Below are positions 31,440 through 38,892 of a stretch of 39,153 bases of DNA, piece by piece. The stretch's first letter is position 1. Every line of letters begins with the position of its first letter. Below the pieces are notes generated by a model. It saw only the letters and a program-made list of their open reading frames with translations, had not been told where the DNA came from and did not search any database. The translations under genes and the position numbers were made by a program. The DNA comes from Bacteroidales bacterium (lineage in GTDB: Bacteria > Bacteroidota > Bacteroidia > Bacteroidales > Muribaculaceae): positions 22,002-61,154 of the forward strand of contig JAAVGE010000017.1 of the NCBI GenBank assembly GCA_014800385.1, in the 5' to 3' direction.

Positions 31440-32996
31440 TTAGTAATAAGATTCTTTGAGACTTTCATATTGTTCATAAATGTCGGGAATCTGATAACGG
31501 GATTCTTTAAATTCATATTTACCATCTTCAATTCCTTTGATGACTGAATTACAGTCCCCGCAAATGGTTTTGTTCACACAATCGGTAGCAAAAGTATCTT
31601 TGATTTCCGTTATCAATTCCTTGGCATTTATGTCAATCAGATTGCTCATTACGAAAGCGGCGAATGTGCCGTCACATGCTTTCCGGTCAGGGAGATTTAA
31701 AATCAGGTTATTTAGGATACGTCGGAATGCCTCAATAATTTCGCTGCGTCGCTCCGGATGATAGATGACTATCATCGCTAAAGCATCCGTAGCCTGTGAA
31801 CGAAGGTAGGAGTCCAATCCGGGTTGATTCAAATATTCTTCTATAGCCTCGATATGATCTTTACCACACGCATAAAGAGCAGGATGAGTCAAACTGATAA
31901 ACATATAGCCAATATGATAATCGACGAAGTCATAGGTCTGGCGCATAATCTCAAGCACGGCTTCAAGTCCTTTGTCGCTTTGAAGTTGGACGAGTAGAAT
32001 CAGCGAGTGCATGACAGCACAATTATTCCAACTTTCAATTGTGTTATCATTGATATCTTTATATGTTTTACCTATAGAATAGAATATGATATTACTGATG
32101 TCACGGGCCGCTTCATCTTTTGGCAGGGCAAGGATACGATTGATGACCTCACGGGGCAGTGAATTGCAATTGTCTGGCGATAGCAACTCATCTGCAATAA
32201 ACTGATTCTTGACAGATAACGACTCGGGATACTCCGGGTATTGATAGGTATATATTTCTCTGGGATAACGTTCATTAGCCTCTATCCACTTGTCCAGCCC
32301 TTCATAAATTTTATTTAAGACTTCGGGGTTGAATTCGGAAAAAGAATCTTCAGTGTCATCATCTTCATCTTCATCGTCATCTCCATACTCATCGTCATAT
32401 TCATTGTAAACGTCATCATATTCGTTATAAGGCATGATATATTCAAAATTATCACCAAGATTTTTCTTCAGTACATTGCAATACAGCATCTCTCTTTCGT
32501 CGGGACTAACAACAAGATAGTGTTTGCCATTTTTACCGAAATCGAATTCAATCAACGGTATGTCATCTGTATCCTCTTCCAAAATATATCCTGCGGGATC
32601 AAATTCTTTTGCCGGCTTAACACCTCCTTCTTCAGCAAATGCCATCGCACCATAAATTAAGTTGTGGGCCTCATTGTAACTGATTTCCTCAAGTCCCATT
32701 TTTTGTTTAAATCTGTCAAGATAATTTTCAAAATCATACGGAGTCATTTTTTCATTATACATGGCATCTTTGACTCCAAGACAAAACGTGTCTACAAGGA
32801 ACGAAGCCACAACAAGATTGCCATTTGGTCGCACTCGTGTAACTGTGACGGTTGGCATTCCTGATTCCTTCCAATCAGGTGGGGTGATATAGCATTTACC
32901 AATGGGTAAGGTTCGCGCTTTTTCTCGCATGAACCGATAAGGGGAAATAACGGGCTTTTGTCCTTTGCTTTTATTCTTGGATTTGTTCTTTGCCAT
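31440..32996 (-). CDS. Uncharacterised protein with acidic linker and HEAT-like helical C-terminus
   Basis: A 518-residue protein I cannot assign. It starts with a Lys/Asn-rich tail (MAKNKSKNKSKGQKP). A roughly 110-residue alpha/beta domain follows (ARTLPIGKCYITPPDWKESG, VTRVRPNGNLVVASFLVD, LGVKDAMYN). Residues 192-218 are an almost purely acidic run (YDDEYGDDDEDEDDD). From about 225 the chain is all helical with HEAT-like repeats (YLRSQATDALAMIVIYHPER, CDGTFAAFVMSNLIDINAKE). A terminal CGDC (in KTICGDCNSVI) could bind metal. There is no signal peptide. It is transcribed alone from a consensus promoter at 33146-33176, which leaves an unusually long leader of about 140 nt. Confidence 0.7.
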   Translation of the reverse strand: MAKNKSKNKSKGQKPVISPYRFMREKARTLPIGKCYITPPDWKESGMPTVTVTRVRPNGNLVVASFLVDTFCLGVKDAMYNEKMTPYDFENYLDRFKQKMGLEEISYNEAHNLIYGAMAFAEEGGVKPAKEFDPAGYILEEDTDDIPLIEFDFGKNGKHYLVVSPDEREMLYCNVLKKNLGDNFEYIMPYNEYDDVYNEYDDEYGDDDEDEDDDTEDSFSEFNPEVLNKIYEGLDKWIEANERYPREIYTYQYPEYPESLSVKNQFIADELLSPDNCNSLPREVINRILALPKDEAARDISNIIFYSIGKTYKDINDNTIESWNNCAVMHSLILLVQLQSDKGLEAVLEIMRQTYDFVDYHIGYMFISLTHPALYACGKDHIEAIEEYLNQPGLDSYLRSQATDALAMIVIYHPERRSEIIEAFRRILNNLILNLPDRKACDGTFAAFVMSNLIDINAKELITEIKDTFATDCVNKTICGDCNSVIKGIEDGKYEFKESRYQIPDIYEQYESLKESYY

Positions 32997-33145
32997 GACT
33001 TAGGAGGATATGAGTGTTAAATCTATAATTTGACGAAAAAATGATAGCCATTACCTAAAAGACTTATATAAGTCTTTACGGCAAATAGGAGGTACAAAAT
33101 GAATCTGTACACGAAAGCATCATGATTGTTTTCGCTTTTACCGTG

Positions 33146-33176
33146 CAAAGTTAGTCAATATTTCTTCTTTATCAAA
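33146..33176 (-). promoter_or_regulatory. Promoter of the acidic-protein gene
   Basis: On the minus strand TTTG (33176-33173), a 19-bp spacer and TAACTTTG (33153-33146). Confidence 0.8.
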
Positions 33177-33212
33177 GAAACATGATTTTTCACACTCTCA
33201 TAATTTTCGTAA

Positions 33213-34130
33213 TCATTTTCCATAAGTATTTTCCCATCCGCATGGGGTGGTTTCAAACTCAATTGTGGGGTGAGTAATTCCACTCTCCTTCGCACAGGTC
33301 TTAATCAGTTGTTTCACCTCATCCTCATTGTCGCGGCTATCAATGAGAACATGTATAGTCATGGCGTTAATTGTCGTACTCAGTGCCCACACGTGCAGAT
33401 GGTGGATTGACCTTACGTGAGGGATATTCTCTATCTCGCTCTTTAGGTTATCTATATCAATACCCTCAGGTACACCGTCTATTGAAAGTCTGAGAGTCTC
33501 TTTCAGCATATTCCAGGTGGAGACAAGAATCAGAATGGCTATAAGAAGTGAGATGATAGGGTCAATCAAGACCCAGTCGGTAAATGTTATAATGATACCG
33601 GCAATCACAACTCCTACTGACACCAAAGTATCGGCAGCCATGTGCAGGAATGCTCCGCGAACATTTAGATCCTCTTTCTGATCCTTCATCAGAAGCCATG
33701 CAGTCACTCCGTTGATAACGATACCTATACCTGCTGTCCAACTCACTATGTCACCGTCAATAGGTTCGGGATGAGTGAACTTGCGGATACTCTCTACAAT
33801 AATTACCCCCACGGCTACAAGCAAAATGATCGCGTTTAGAAGGGAGATGAGTATGGTTGCCTTCTGATAACCGTATGTAAACCGTTTGTTTGCATGTGCA
33901 AGCGCCAACTTTATTCCCACCAATGTCAGCAACAGACTGAAAACATCGCTGAGATTATGCCCGGCATCGGAAACGAGTCCCATCGAGTGGGCATAGACGC
34001 CTACCCCACCCTCTATTAAAACATACAGCAGATTAAGTACGATACCCCAAATCAGTACCTTGCTGACCCGGGTAAATGTATGATGGTGATGACCATGATG
34101 GTCGTGCGTGTGGTTGTGTTCGTGTTCCAT
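33213..34130 (-). CDS. Zinc/cadmium/cobalt exporter, cation diffusion facilitator (CDF) family
   Basis: A 305-residue inner-membrane antiporter of the CzcD/ZitB type. The cytoplasmic N-terminus is extremely His-rich (MEHEHNHTHDHHGHHHH). Six membrane helices follow. Metal-site motifs HNLSD in helix 2 (SDAGHNLSDVF) and HMAAD in helix 5 give the two-His two-Asp set typical of zinc-type CDFs rather than the four-Asp manganese type. The C-terminal cytoplasmic domain (from about 205) has the usual VRSIHHLHVWALS strand. A consensus promoter lies at 34247-34277, leaving a leader of about 110 nt. No metal-sensor operator was recognised. Confidence 0.93.
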   Translation of the reverse strand: MEHEHNHTHDHHGHHHHTFTRVSKVLIWGIVLNLLYVLIEGGVGVYAHSMGLVSDAGHNLSDVFSLLLTLVGIKLALAHANKRFTYGYQKATILISLLNAIILLVAVGVIIVESIRKFTHPEPIDGDIVSWTAGIGIVINGVTAWLLMKDQKEDLNVRGAFLHMAADTLVSVGVVIAGIIITFTDWVLIDPIISLLIAILILVSTWNMLKETLRLSIDGVPEGIDIDNLKSEIENIPHVRSIHHLHVWALSTTINAMTIHVLIDSRDNEDEVKQLIKTCAKESGITHPTIEFETTPCGWENTYGK

Positions 34131-34246
34131 AATTAATATACTCTTGATGAATCGAAAATGTCTTCTTTTTTCTGTCTGTCGAGATGGTCGGTTGTTTTGC
34201 CGAAACCAGGCTGAATCTTAACAAAACAGACAACCTAAGTCCACTG

Positions 34247-34277
34247 CAAAAGTAAAGATAATCTCCCCCTTATCAAA
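34247..34277 (-). promoter_or_regulatory. Promoter of the CDF exporter
   Basis: On the minus strand TTTG (34277-34274), a 19-bp spacer and TACTTTTG (34254-34247). Confidence 0.78.
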
Positions 34278-34466
34278 GCAATATCAAGATTTTAACATTC
34301 TCTGTTGTCTCCTTCAGCCTATGAAATCAGTAAAAATAAGACTTAATAGAGCGCATACCGCATACGAATGATTAAATGTAACAACTGAATTATATAAGAA
34401 TTTCATTATTCGGAAAGGATGTTTCTTCTTAATGGTCTAATTTTGTCAAAGGAAAGCGCCGGCATA

Positions 34467-34497
34467 TTGTGAGTTTTAAAATAAATCGTTACCTTTG
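34467..34497 (+). promoter_or_regulatory. Promoter of the structured RNA and repeat-protein gene
   Basis: TTG (34467-34469), a 20-bp spacer and TACCTTTG (34490-34497). The start is predicted near 34504, over 300 bp before the next ATG. Confidence 0.8.
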
Positions 34498-34503
34498 TAG
34501 CAG

Positions 34504-34722
34504 AGTATAATCGATTTTCGATAGACTCACGACATAGCAATTAGCATTGACTAATTACACGGCTTTAGTAAAATCTGGTAAATTTCACTTTTGAGTTCCG
34601 CGTAATAAGTCGAAAGGCAGGTTGTACCCGTTCAGGGCGCTGACCGCTTTCCTCTTATTTGAACTCACGGTTTACCAGAGCCGACTAAAGCAGATAAGTG
34701 AAAAGGGAGTCGCGCCTTTTTT
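34504..34722 (+). ncRNA. Candidate structured RNA of unknown function (about 220 nt)
   Basis: From its own promoter the transcript would fold two small 5' hairpins (ATCGA/TCGAT at 34510-34522; AATTAG/CTAATT at 34539-34556) and then a long rod. The nested stems of the rod are GCTTTAGT/ACTAAAGC (34562-34569 with 34684-34691), CTGGTAAA/TTTACCAG (34575-34582 with 34671-34678) and TGAGTTC/GAACTCA (34592-34598 with 34661-34667). Further in come AATAAG/CTTATT (34604-34609 with 34654-34659), GAAAG/CTTTC (34612-34616 with 34647-34651) and a tip CCC-GTTCA-GGG (34627-34637). A terminator-like hairpin with six T closes it. It could be a separate RNA or the leader of the downstream gene. It does not look like a tRNA, tmRNA or a riboswitch known to me. 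Confidence 0.6.
34701..34722 (+). terminator. Terminator-like hairpin after the structured RNA
   Basis: AAAAGG and CCTTTTTT around an 8-nt loop. If it works fully, the RNA is independent; if it leaks, it controls the gene at 34811. Confidence 0.55.
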
Positions 34723-34810
34723 CATGCGACCGCAAAAGCGTCCATAATAAGAATTTAATTCGGGGCAGCCGAAAACCATATAGAGTAGGCAAAAACAAAA
34801 AATAATTATC

Positions 34811-35113
34811 ATGAATATCGTACAAGTAAAAAATGGTAAAGTTGAACTTCGCAAAGACAACGGACTTTTACTCAGAACTATTGTAAGCAGTGGTGCAATC
34901 AATGCATGCATTAATGCTGATGGTTCATTAATTCTCGTAACTACTGATAAAGGTAAAGTTGAACTTCGTAGAGACAACGGACTTTTACTCAGAACTATTG
35001 TAAGTAGCGATGCTGTTAATGCTGTATTTTCCGGTAAAGATATTCTGGTTACGACAAACAAAGGCAAATCAGAATTAAGAAGAGAAAACGGACTCTTAAT
35101 TAGAAGACTTTAA
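34811..35113 (+). CDS. Small repeat protein (beta-blade-like repeats), unknown function
   Basis: A 100-residue protein made of two and a half copies of a 37-39 residue unit: GKVELRKDNGLLLRTIVSS (from 9), GKVELRRDNGLLLRTIVSS (from 49) and GKSELRRENGLLIRRL (from 86), with ILVTT closing each full unit. The strand-turn-strand pattern resembles single propeller blades that assemble into a ring by oligomerising. The DNA repeats too: units start at 34835, 34952 and 35063, and the first roughly 60 bp of units 1 and 2 differ at only about five places. No signal peptide or membrane segment is present. It follows the structured RNA and lies 16 bp before a UDG-like gene, so these may work together. Function is unknown. 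Confidence 0.7.
   Translation: MNIVQVKNGKVELRKDNGLLLRTIVSSGAINACINADGSLILVTTDKGKVELRRDNGLLLRTIVSSDAVNAVFSGKDILVTTNKGKSELRRENGLLIRRL
34835..35110 (+). repeat. Tandem 111-117 bp coding repeats
   Basis: Unit starts at 34835, 34952 and 35063 give periods of 117 and 111 bp, both multiples of three, so gain or loss of a unit keeps the frame. The third unit is partial and more diverged. Confidence 0.8.
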
Positions 35114-35129
35114 TTTTAAGATTCTTTTT

Positions 35130-36032
35130 ATGAAGAATGAAAACTTTGGATTTTGTGAGAATAAAGATATTTCTCACAAAATCCATAATTTAATTGCTGA
35201 CAATCTTTTAGGGATAGAACAATTGTCGAAGATTGAACGTCGCTACGATGATATGCGTAACAATTTCTATAGATACCCTAAAGATTTTGTAACTGGTGAC
35301 AAAAAAGAATGGGAATTTAGTAAAGGTCTTGAACCTTTTATTCCAAAGGGACGAAAAGATTACTATTGGGACACCACAGCCGTGCCTATTCCTATTAGTC
35401 ATCCAGATTTTATTGACCTCACGGCTCGTACAAAAGAACAAGGGCGTGGTGCAATAGGATTGGATTTACCGACATGGTTCTATCAATCTCCCGAGTCTCC
35501 GTTCATAATGATTGTAACCCAGGACCCTCTTCGAAATGCAGAATGGTATGGTGATAAGGGAAATACAACATATCATACCGAAAAATATGATGAAACTTTT
35601 CTCTGTACGGATGCCGTGGTTTCGTCTCCATTCGGATTGCAAGATGCTCATCATCGTGAGAAAGGAAATGGAGGGAAACGTATGTGGTTGCTTGTTCAAG
35701 CATTGATTAAAAGAGGGTATAACGTTTATCTGACTGACTGTAGAAAATATTTTATCTATAGCCATGCTGAATCTGATAAATATACAACTCCGGAAAAAAT
35801 GGAAATATATCGTAATATCCTCCTTGAGGAAATTAGAATTATTGATCCTAAGTTGATCGTTACACTTGGACATAGCGCTGATAGGTGTTGTCGAGAGTTA
35901 TTAGGTGATGATCCTCGTTTATCCGCATATCTTCCTCACTTCAGTGGAACAGCAGGTCATAAGATAAAAGATTATTTCAGTTTGAAGGGTAAAACAAGTA
36001 TAAACGAAAAAGCAGAATTATATGCTAACTGA
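35130..36032 (+). CDS. Uracil-DNA-glycosylase-like fold protein
   Basis: A 300-residue protein with the order of motifs seen in the UDG superfamily: FIMIVTQDPLRNAEWYG (125-141, core strand with the Gln-Asp-Pro water-activating-type loop), then VYLTDCRKYFI (199-209), PKLIVTLGHSADRCCRELLG (240-259) and LPHFSGTAGHKI (268-279, matching the second active-site loop). The N-terminal 100 residues are extra compared with minimal UDGs. It may excise a modified base or merely bind DNA; the substrate is unknown. It sits 16 bp after the repeat-protein gene and is probably co-transcribed with it. A terminator follows. The accessory setting is compatible with a defence role, but that is a guess. Confidence 0.65.
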   Translation: MKNENFGFCENKDISHKIHNLIADNLLGIEQLSKIERRYDDMRNNFYRYPKDFVTGDKKEWEFSKGLEPFIPKGRKDYYWDTTAVPIPISHPDFIDLTARTKEQGRGAIGLDLPTWFYQSPESPFIMIVTQDPLRNAEWYGDKGNTTYHTEKYDETFLCTDAVVSSPFGLQDAHHREKGNGGKRMWLLVQALIKRGYNVYLTDCRKYFIYSHAESDKYTTPEKMEIYRNILLEEIRIIDPKLIVTLGHSADRCCRELLGDDPRLSAYLPHFSGTAGHKIKDYFSLKGKTSINEKAELYAN

Positions 36033-36093
36033 ATAGATACTTTGGTAAAAAGTAAACTCTCTTCGATTTAATCACATGAAAACTATATGCATC

Positions 36094-36126
36094 AAGAGCG
36101 AAGTTATATTTCTTTCGCTCTTTTTT
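36094..36126 (+). terminator. Terminator after the UDG-like gene
   Basis: AAGAGCGAA and TTCGCTCTT form a 9-bp stem followed by a T-tract. Confidence 0.88.
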
Positions 36127-36168
36127 GAAAATATTTTTAATCGGAAATCGTATTGCCGATTAAAGTCT

Positions 36169-36176
36169 TAACTTTG
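36169..36176 (+). promoter_or_regulatory. -7 box of the hydrolase-like/WYL gene pair
   Basis: TAACTTTG, 26 bp before the ATG at 36203. The nearest TTG (36153) is too close to serve as -33, so support is partial. Confidence 0.55.
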
Positions 36177-36202
36177 CAGCATAATTCAAAAGAATAAAAA
36201 TT

Positions 36203-36673
36203 ATGAAGAATAAGACACTTGTATTTCTTAAGCCATTTTCGATCAAGAACCCGACGCTTGACGAGCAAAACGATTTTATGATGACCGAAGTCTTTGTTGA
36301 GGCTGAATGTGCCGATTTGGGTACTTTTTATAACAATGAAATGCTATTTGGTAAAGACATTGGAAAATTTATCCCTGATGAAGTTAAAAAACATAATCCC
36401 GAATGGATAATCGCTGTCGGGCAAAGTGCAACCGTTGCATTGGGTATTCGGAATCAAAAGAAAGTTCTGCTAAATCCGAAAGTGGATTATGAACATCTGA
36501 ATAATGTGTCTGAATTTGATCAAGAAAATACTTATGGTTTCTTTGATGAATATCACGAACAAGACTATGAGAAATTCCAATCCGTGTTCTCTAATGCTGC
36601 TTGGTTCCCTATGGATGACAATCTAAATCTGTTCACAATTAAAGGAATCGTAACAGATATTATCAATGGTTGA
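36203..36673 (+). CDS. Small alpha/beta-hydrolase-like protein, possibly degenerate
   Basis: A 156-residue protein. The stretch EWIIAVGQSATVALGI has a strand-GxSxT-helix shape like a nucleophile elbow, followed by KKVLLNPKVDYEHL and NTYGFFDEYHEQDYEKF. These resemble the small YqiA-like hydrolases common in Bacteroidetes, in which an Asn-Pro strand and a (Y/W)G-F-D-E stretch follow the serine. The usual final Gly-His-Arg motif is not seen; the end reads WFPMDDNLNLFTIKG, so the catalytic His appears missing and activity is doubtful. Its end overlaps the WYL regulator by 8 bp, so the two are translationally coupled. Confidence 0.55.
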   Translation: MKNKTLVFLKPFSIKNPTLDEQNDFMMTEVFVEAECADLGTFYNNEMLFGKDIGKFIPDEVKKHNPEWIIAVGQSATVALGIRNQKKVLLNPKVDYEHLNNVSEFDQENTYGFFDEYHEQDYEKFQSVFSNAAWFPMDDNLNLFTIKGIVTDIING

Positions 36674-37589
36674 ACTACTTTTAAAACGTTATCTTTGGCT
36701 TATTGACACTTTGAAGCGTGGCGGTGAGATGACTTTTGATGAGATTGCCGGTCGGTGGAGTAAATCTTCTGTTAACGACAATGGGTCGGAGTTGTCAAAA
36801 CGCACTTTCTACAACCATTGTCAGGCTGTTGCCCGTCATTTCGGCATTGATATAGAATGTCGTCGTGGTCGTGGCTTGAATCTATACCGCATATCTAATC
36901 CGGAAGCAATCGAAGAAAATTCGCTGACTAAATGGGCACTCGATAGTTTCTCCCTTGGAGAACTACTCCTTGGCAACGCTTCTATATCCGATAAAATTCT
37001 TTTGGAGGAGATACCTTCGGGGCGTGAATGGCTTGGACCAATACTTCAGGCCCTTCAGAATAATTGTCAGATTGAACTTGAGTACCGGAATTTTGTAAGT
37101 GTGACATTCACCGGAAAGGTAAGTCCTCTTTGTGTCAAACTTTTCAAAAGGAGATGGTATGTGCTTTGCGAAGTAGGGAATGATAGAAAACGAATTTTTT
37201 CACTCGACAGAGTAAAAAGTCTGATCGTCACAGAATCTGAATTTGTCTACCCTAAAGATTTCGTTCCGGCAGACTATTTCCGTGATGTTTTTGGAATTGT
37301 TGCAGGCACAGGCGGCAAGGTTGAAAACATCGTCATTCGTACATACGCAGAACTGCCCGGCTATCTACGATCGCTTCCAATGCACCATAGCCAACGGGAG
37401 TTAGACTCAACTGCTGAATATACCGATTTCTCGCTTCGGTTAAGACCATCATTCGATTTCATCCAGGAGTTGCTTTTACACCGCGAGCAACTTGAAGTGC
37501 TGTCACCACAAACTCTACGTGATGAAATTGCTAAAATAATCTCAAAAATGAACCAACATTATGAAAATACCGACCATTCAAAACAGTAA
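36666..37589 (+). CDS. WYL-domain transcriptional regulator
   Basis: A 307-residue DNA-binding regulator. The N-terminal winged-helix part (GEMTFDEIAGRWSKSS with LSKRTFYNHCQAVARHFGID) is followed by the WYL domain (about 130-195) with NNCQIELEYRNFVSV and the signature RRWYVLCEV, and then a WCX-like C-terminal extension. WYL domains sense nucleic acid or small ligands and often control phage-defence or DNA-damage genes in bacteria. It overlaps the small hydrolase-like gene by 8 bp and lies downstream of the RNA/repeat/UDG-like unit, which it might regulate; that link is inferred only from position. Confidence 0.85.
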   Translation: MVELLLKRYLWLIDTLKRGGEMTFDEIAGRWSKSSVNDNGSELSKRTFYNHCQAVARHFGIDIECRRGRGLNLYRISNPEAIEENSLTKWALDSFSLGELLLGNASISDKILLEEIPSGREWLGPILQALQNNCQIELEYRNFVSVTFTGKVSPLCVKLFKRRWYVLCEVGNDRKRIFSLDRVKSLIVTESEFVYPKDFVPADYFRDVFGIVAGTGGKVENIVIRTYAELPGYLRSLPMHHSQRELDSTAEYTDFSLRLRPSFDFIQELLLHREQLEVLSPQTLRDEIAKIISKMNQHYENTDHSKQ

Positions 37590-37621
37590 TGAACACCTAA
37601 TTCCACAACATCAAACAACCT

Positions 37622-37855
37622 ATGTCACGAAGCAGAAAGAAGCACCCCGTCGTGTGGATTGCCGGCCGTTCAAATAAGGCCGGAAAACGTCAGGCTAACA
37701 AGCGCTTCCGACGTATTGTGCATCAAAGGCTAAACACAAAATATCATTTACCGATTCATGTCAAGGAAGTTACCGACTTTTGGTGTATGCCGGCCGATGG
37801 AAAATTCAGATTAACACCGGAGGATGATTATTACTACAAATCTCTAAAGAAATAA
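37622..37855 (+). CDS. Small basic conserved protein of unknown function
   Basis: A 77-residue, strongly basic protein (MSRSRKKHPVVWIAGRSNKA; KRQANKRFRRIVHQRL) ending in acidic/aromatic PEDDYYYKSLKK. The Met-Ser-Arg-Ser-Arg-Lys start and the (N/K)-R-R-x-R-R helix resemble small proteins seen next to accessory genes in many bacteria. Nucleic-acid binding is plausible from charge. No export signal is seen. I do not know a function. Confidence 0.6.
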   Translation: MSRSRKKHPVVWIAGRSNKAGKRQANKRFRRIVHQRLNTKYHLPIHVKEVTDFWCMPADGKFRLTPEDDYYYKSLKK

Positions 37856-37917
37856 ACGGTCACATCACTCGTTGATGACTTTGGACATCGCTGTTCCAAC
37901 AAGGAATTACCCATCTC

Positions 37918-37930
37918 TTAGAAACTGTTT
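37918..37930 (+). repeat. Dispersed motif TTAGAAACTGTTT, copy 4
   Basis: Followed by GAATTTATGTGCGA, similar to the context of copy 2 (ATAAATATATATGCGA). Confidence 0.7.
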
Positions 37931-37969
37931 GAATTTATGTGCGAATGCCACCAATATTGAAAAAATTGC

Positions 37970-37977
37970 TAACTTTG
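37970..37977 (+). promoter_or_regulatory. -7 box and leader of the Gdx-like/Nim-like operon
   Basis: TAACTTTG lies 61 bp before the ATG at 38039. The leader (about 37984-38038) has small pairings (CCTT/AAGG; GGG/CCC) and might be structured. A -33 element is not clear. Confidence 0.55.
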
Positions 37978-38038
37978 CACTGCCTTAGAAGGAGACGCCG
38001 GGTATTTCTGCAGCCCTCAAAAAGGTTAGATCAAATCT

Positions 38039-38362
38039 ATGTCTTGGATTATTCTGGTTATCGCCGGGCTTATGGAAGTAGGATTTACATTCTGTCTCGG
38101 CAAGACTAAGACCGCTACCGGTCAGGAATTGGTTTTGTGGTGGATTGGTTTTCTATCTGCTTTAGGACTCAGCATGTTTTTAATGACAAAAGCAGCCGAG
38201 AGGCTTCCCATCGGTACTGTCTATCCGGTTTGGACAGGTATCGGAGCAGTGGGTGCGGTCTTGGTCGGCATACTGTTTTTTAACGAACCTGCCACATTCT
38301 GGAGAATCTTTTTCATAACAACTCTGATTCTCTCAATAATCGGACTAAAAGTACTGGGCTGA
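38039..38362 (+). CDS. SMR family exporter, Gdx/SugE (guanidinium exporter) type
   Basis: A 107-residue, four-helix inner-membrane dimeric transporter. The start MSWIILVIAGLMEVGFTFCL with Glu13 and the middle LPIGTVYPVWTGIGAVGAVL are very close to the E. coli Gdx (SugE) segments, which points to guanidinium export rather than the multidrug EmrE branch. Many gdx genes are under guanidine riboswitches; the short leader here does not match any class I know. The stop is 1 bp before the next ATG, so it is co-transcribed with the Nim-like gene. Confidence 0.88.
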   Translation: MSWIILVIAGLMEVGFTFCLGKTKTATGQELVLWWIGFLSALGLSMFLMTKAAERLPIGTVYPVWTGIGAVGAVLVGILFFNEPATFWRIFFITTLILSIIGLKVLG

Positions 38363-38363
38363 C

Positions 38364-38849
38364 ATGGAAAGAAAAATGAGACGATTCAAGCAGGAATTAC
38401 CTGACACTGAATTACAACGAATATTAACAATTGGGAAATACGCCGTGTGGGCGGTAAGCGGAGACGACAATTATCCTTACGCCGTACCGGTTAACTATGT
38501 ATATGATGGGACGGCAATATATGTCCACTGCGCCCGTCAGGGTCATAAAATAGACAGCATCCTCCGCAACACCAAGTGCTCAATGTGCATTGTTGAAAAA
38601 GACGATGTTGTTCCTGACGAATTTACATCATATTTTCGCAGTGTAATCCTATTCGGTAAGGCTGAAATAGTTGAAGATGAGACTGTTCGTCTTAAAGCAT
38701 TGCAACTACTGTGTGACAAATATAGTCCTGGAGTTGACCCGAAAGATGAGATTGAAAAGTTCTTAAAAACGGTCTGTATCGTTCGAATCTGCATAGACAG
38801 CATTTCAGGCAAAGAAGCCATTGAACTGACCCGTCAACGCAAAATTTAA
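38364..38849 (+). CDS. Nim-like pyridoxamine 5'-phosphate oxidase family flavoprotein
   Basis: A 161-residue split-barrel FMN protein. The run RFKQELPDTELQRIL, GDDNYPYAVPVNYVYDG, IYVHCARQGHKIDSILRN and DEFTSYFRSVILFGKAEIVE follows the layout of the 5-nitroimidazole resistance proteins NimA-J and their chromosomal relatives (Pyridox_ox_2 group). His at the HCARQGHK stretch corresponds to the active-site region of Nim. Whether it reduces nitroimidazoles cannot be told; most chromosomal homologues have no proven role. It is second in a two-gene operon with the SMR exporter. Confidence 0.85.
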   Translation: MERKMRRFKQELPDTELQRILTIGKYAVWAVSGDDNYPYAVPVNYVYDGTAIYVHCARQGHKIDSILRNTKCSMCIVEKDDVVPDEFTSYFRSVILFGKAEIVEDETVRLKALQLLCDKYSPGVDPKDEIEKFLKTVCIVRICIDSISGKEAIELTRQRKI

Positions 38850-38892
38850 ACGGGGATATTCAGTTAATGAGTCTTAGAGAGTATTTGAATCT

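Larger units (their letters stand above)
34131..34503. other. Gene-free stretch with divergent promoters
   Basis: Holds the CDF promoter and leader (-) and the promoter of the structured RNA (+). Nothing else convincing is seen in the AT-rich 34280-34460. Confidence 0.6.

Noticed and set aside
34504..34722. Retron msr-msd RNA
   Set aside because: No reverse transcriptase gene lies nearby and the branching G and a1/a2 end pairing cannot be shown.
34504..34722. Classical 6S RNA
   Set aside because: The rod lacks a symmetric large central bubble; internal loops are small and lopsided. A divergent form cannot be ruled out.
34672..35067. 131-codon open frame antisense to the small repeat protein
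   Set aside because: The repeats in it are only the mirror of the plus-strand repeats; the plus strand has the promoter and follows the operon direction.
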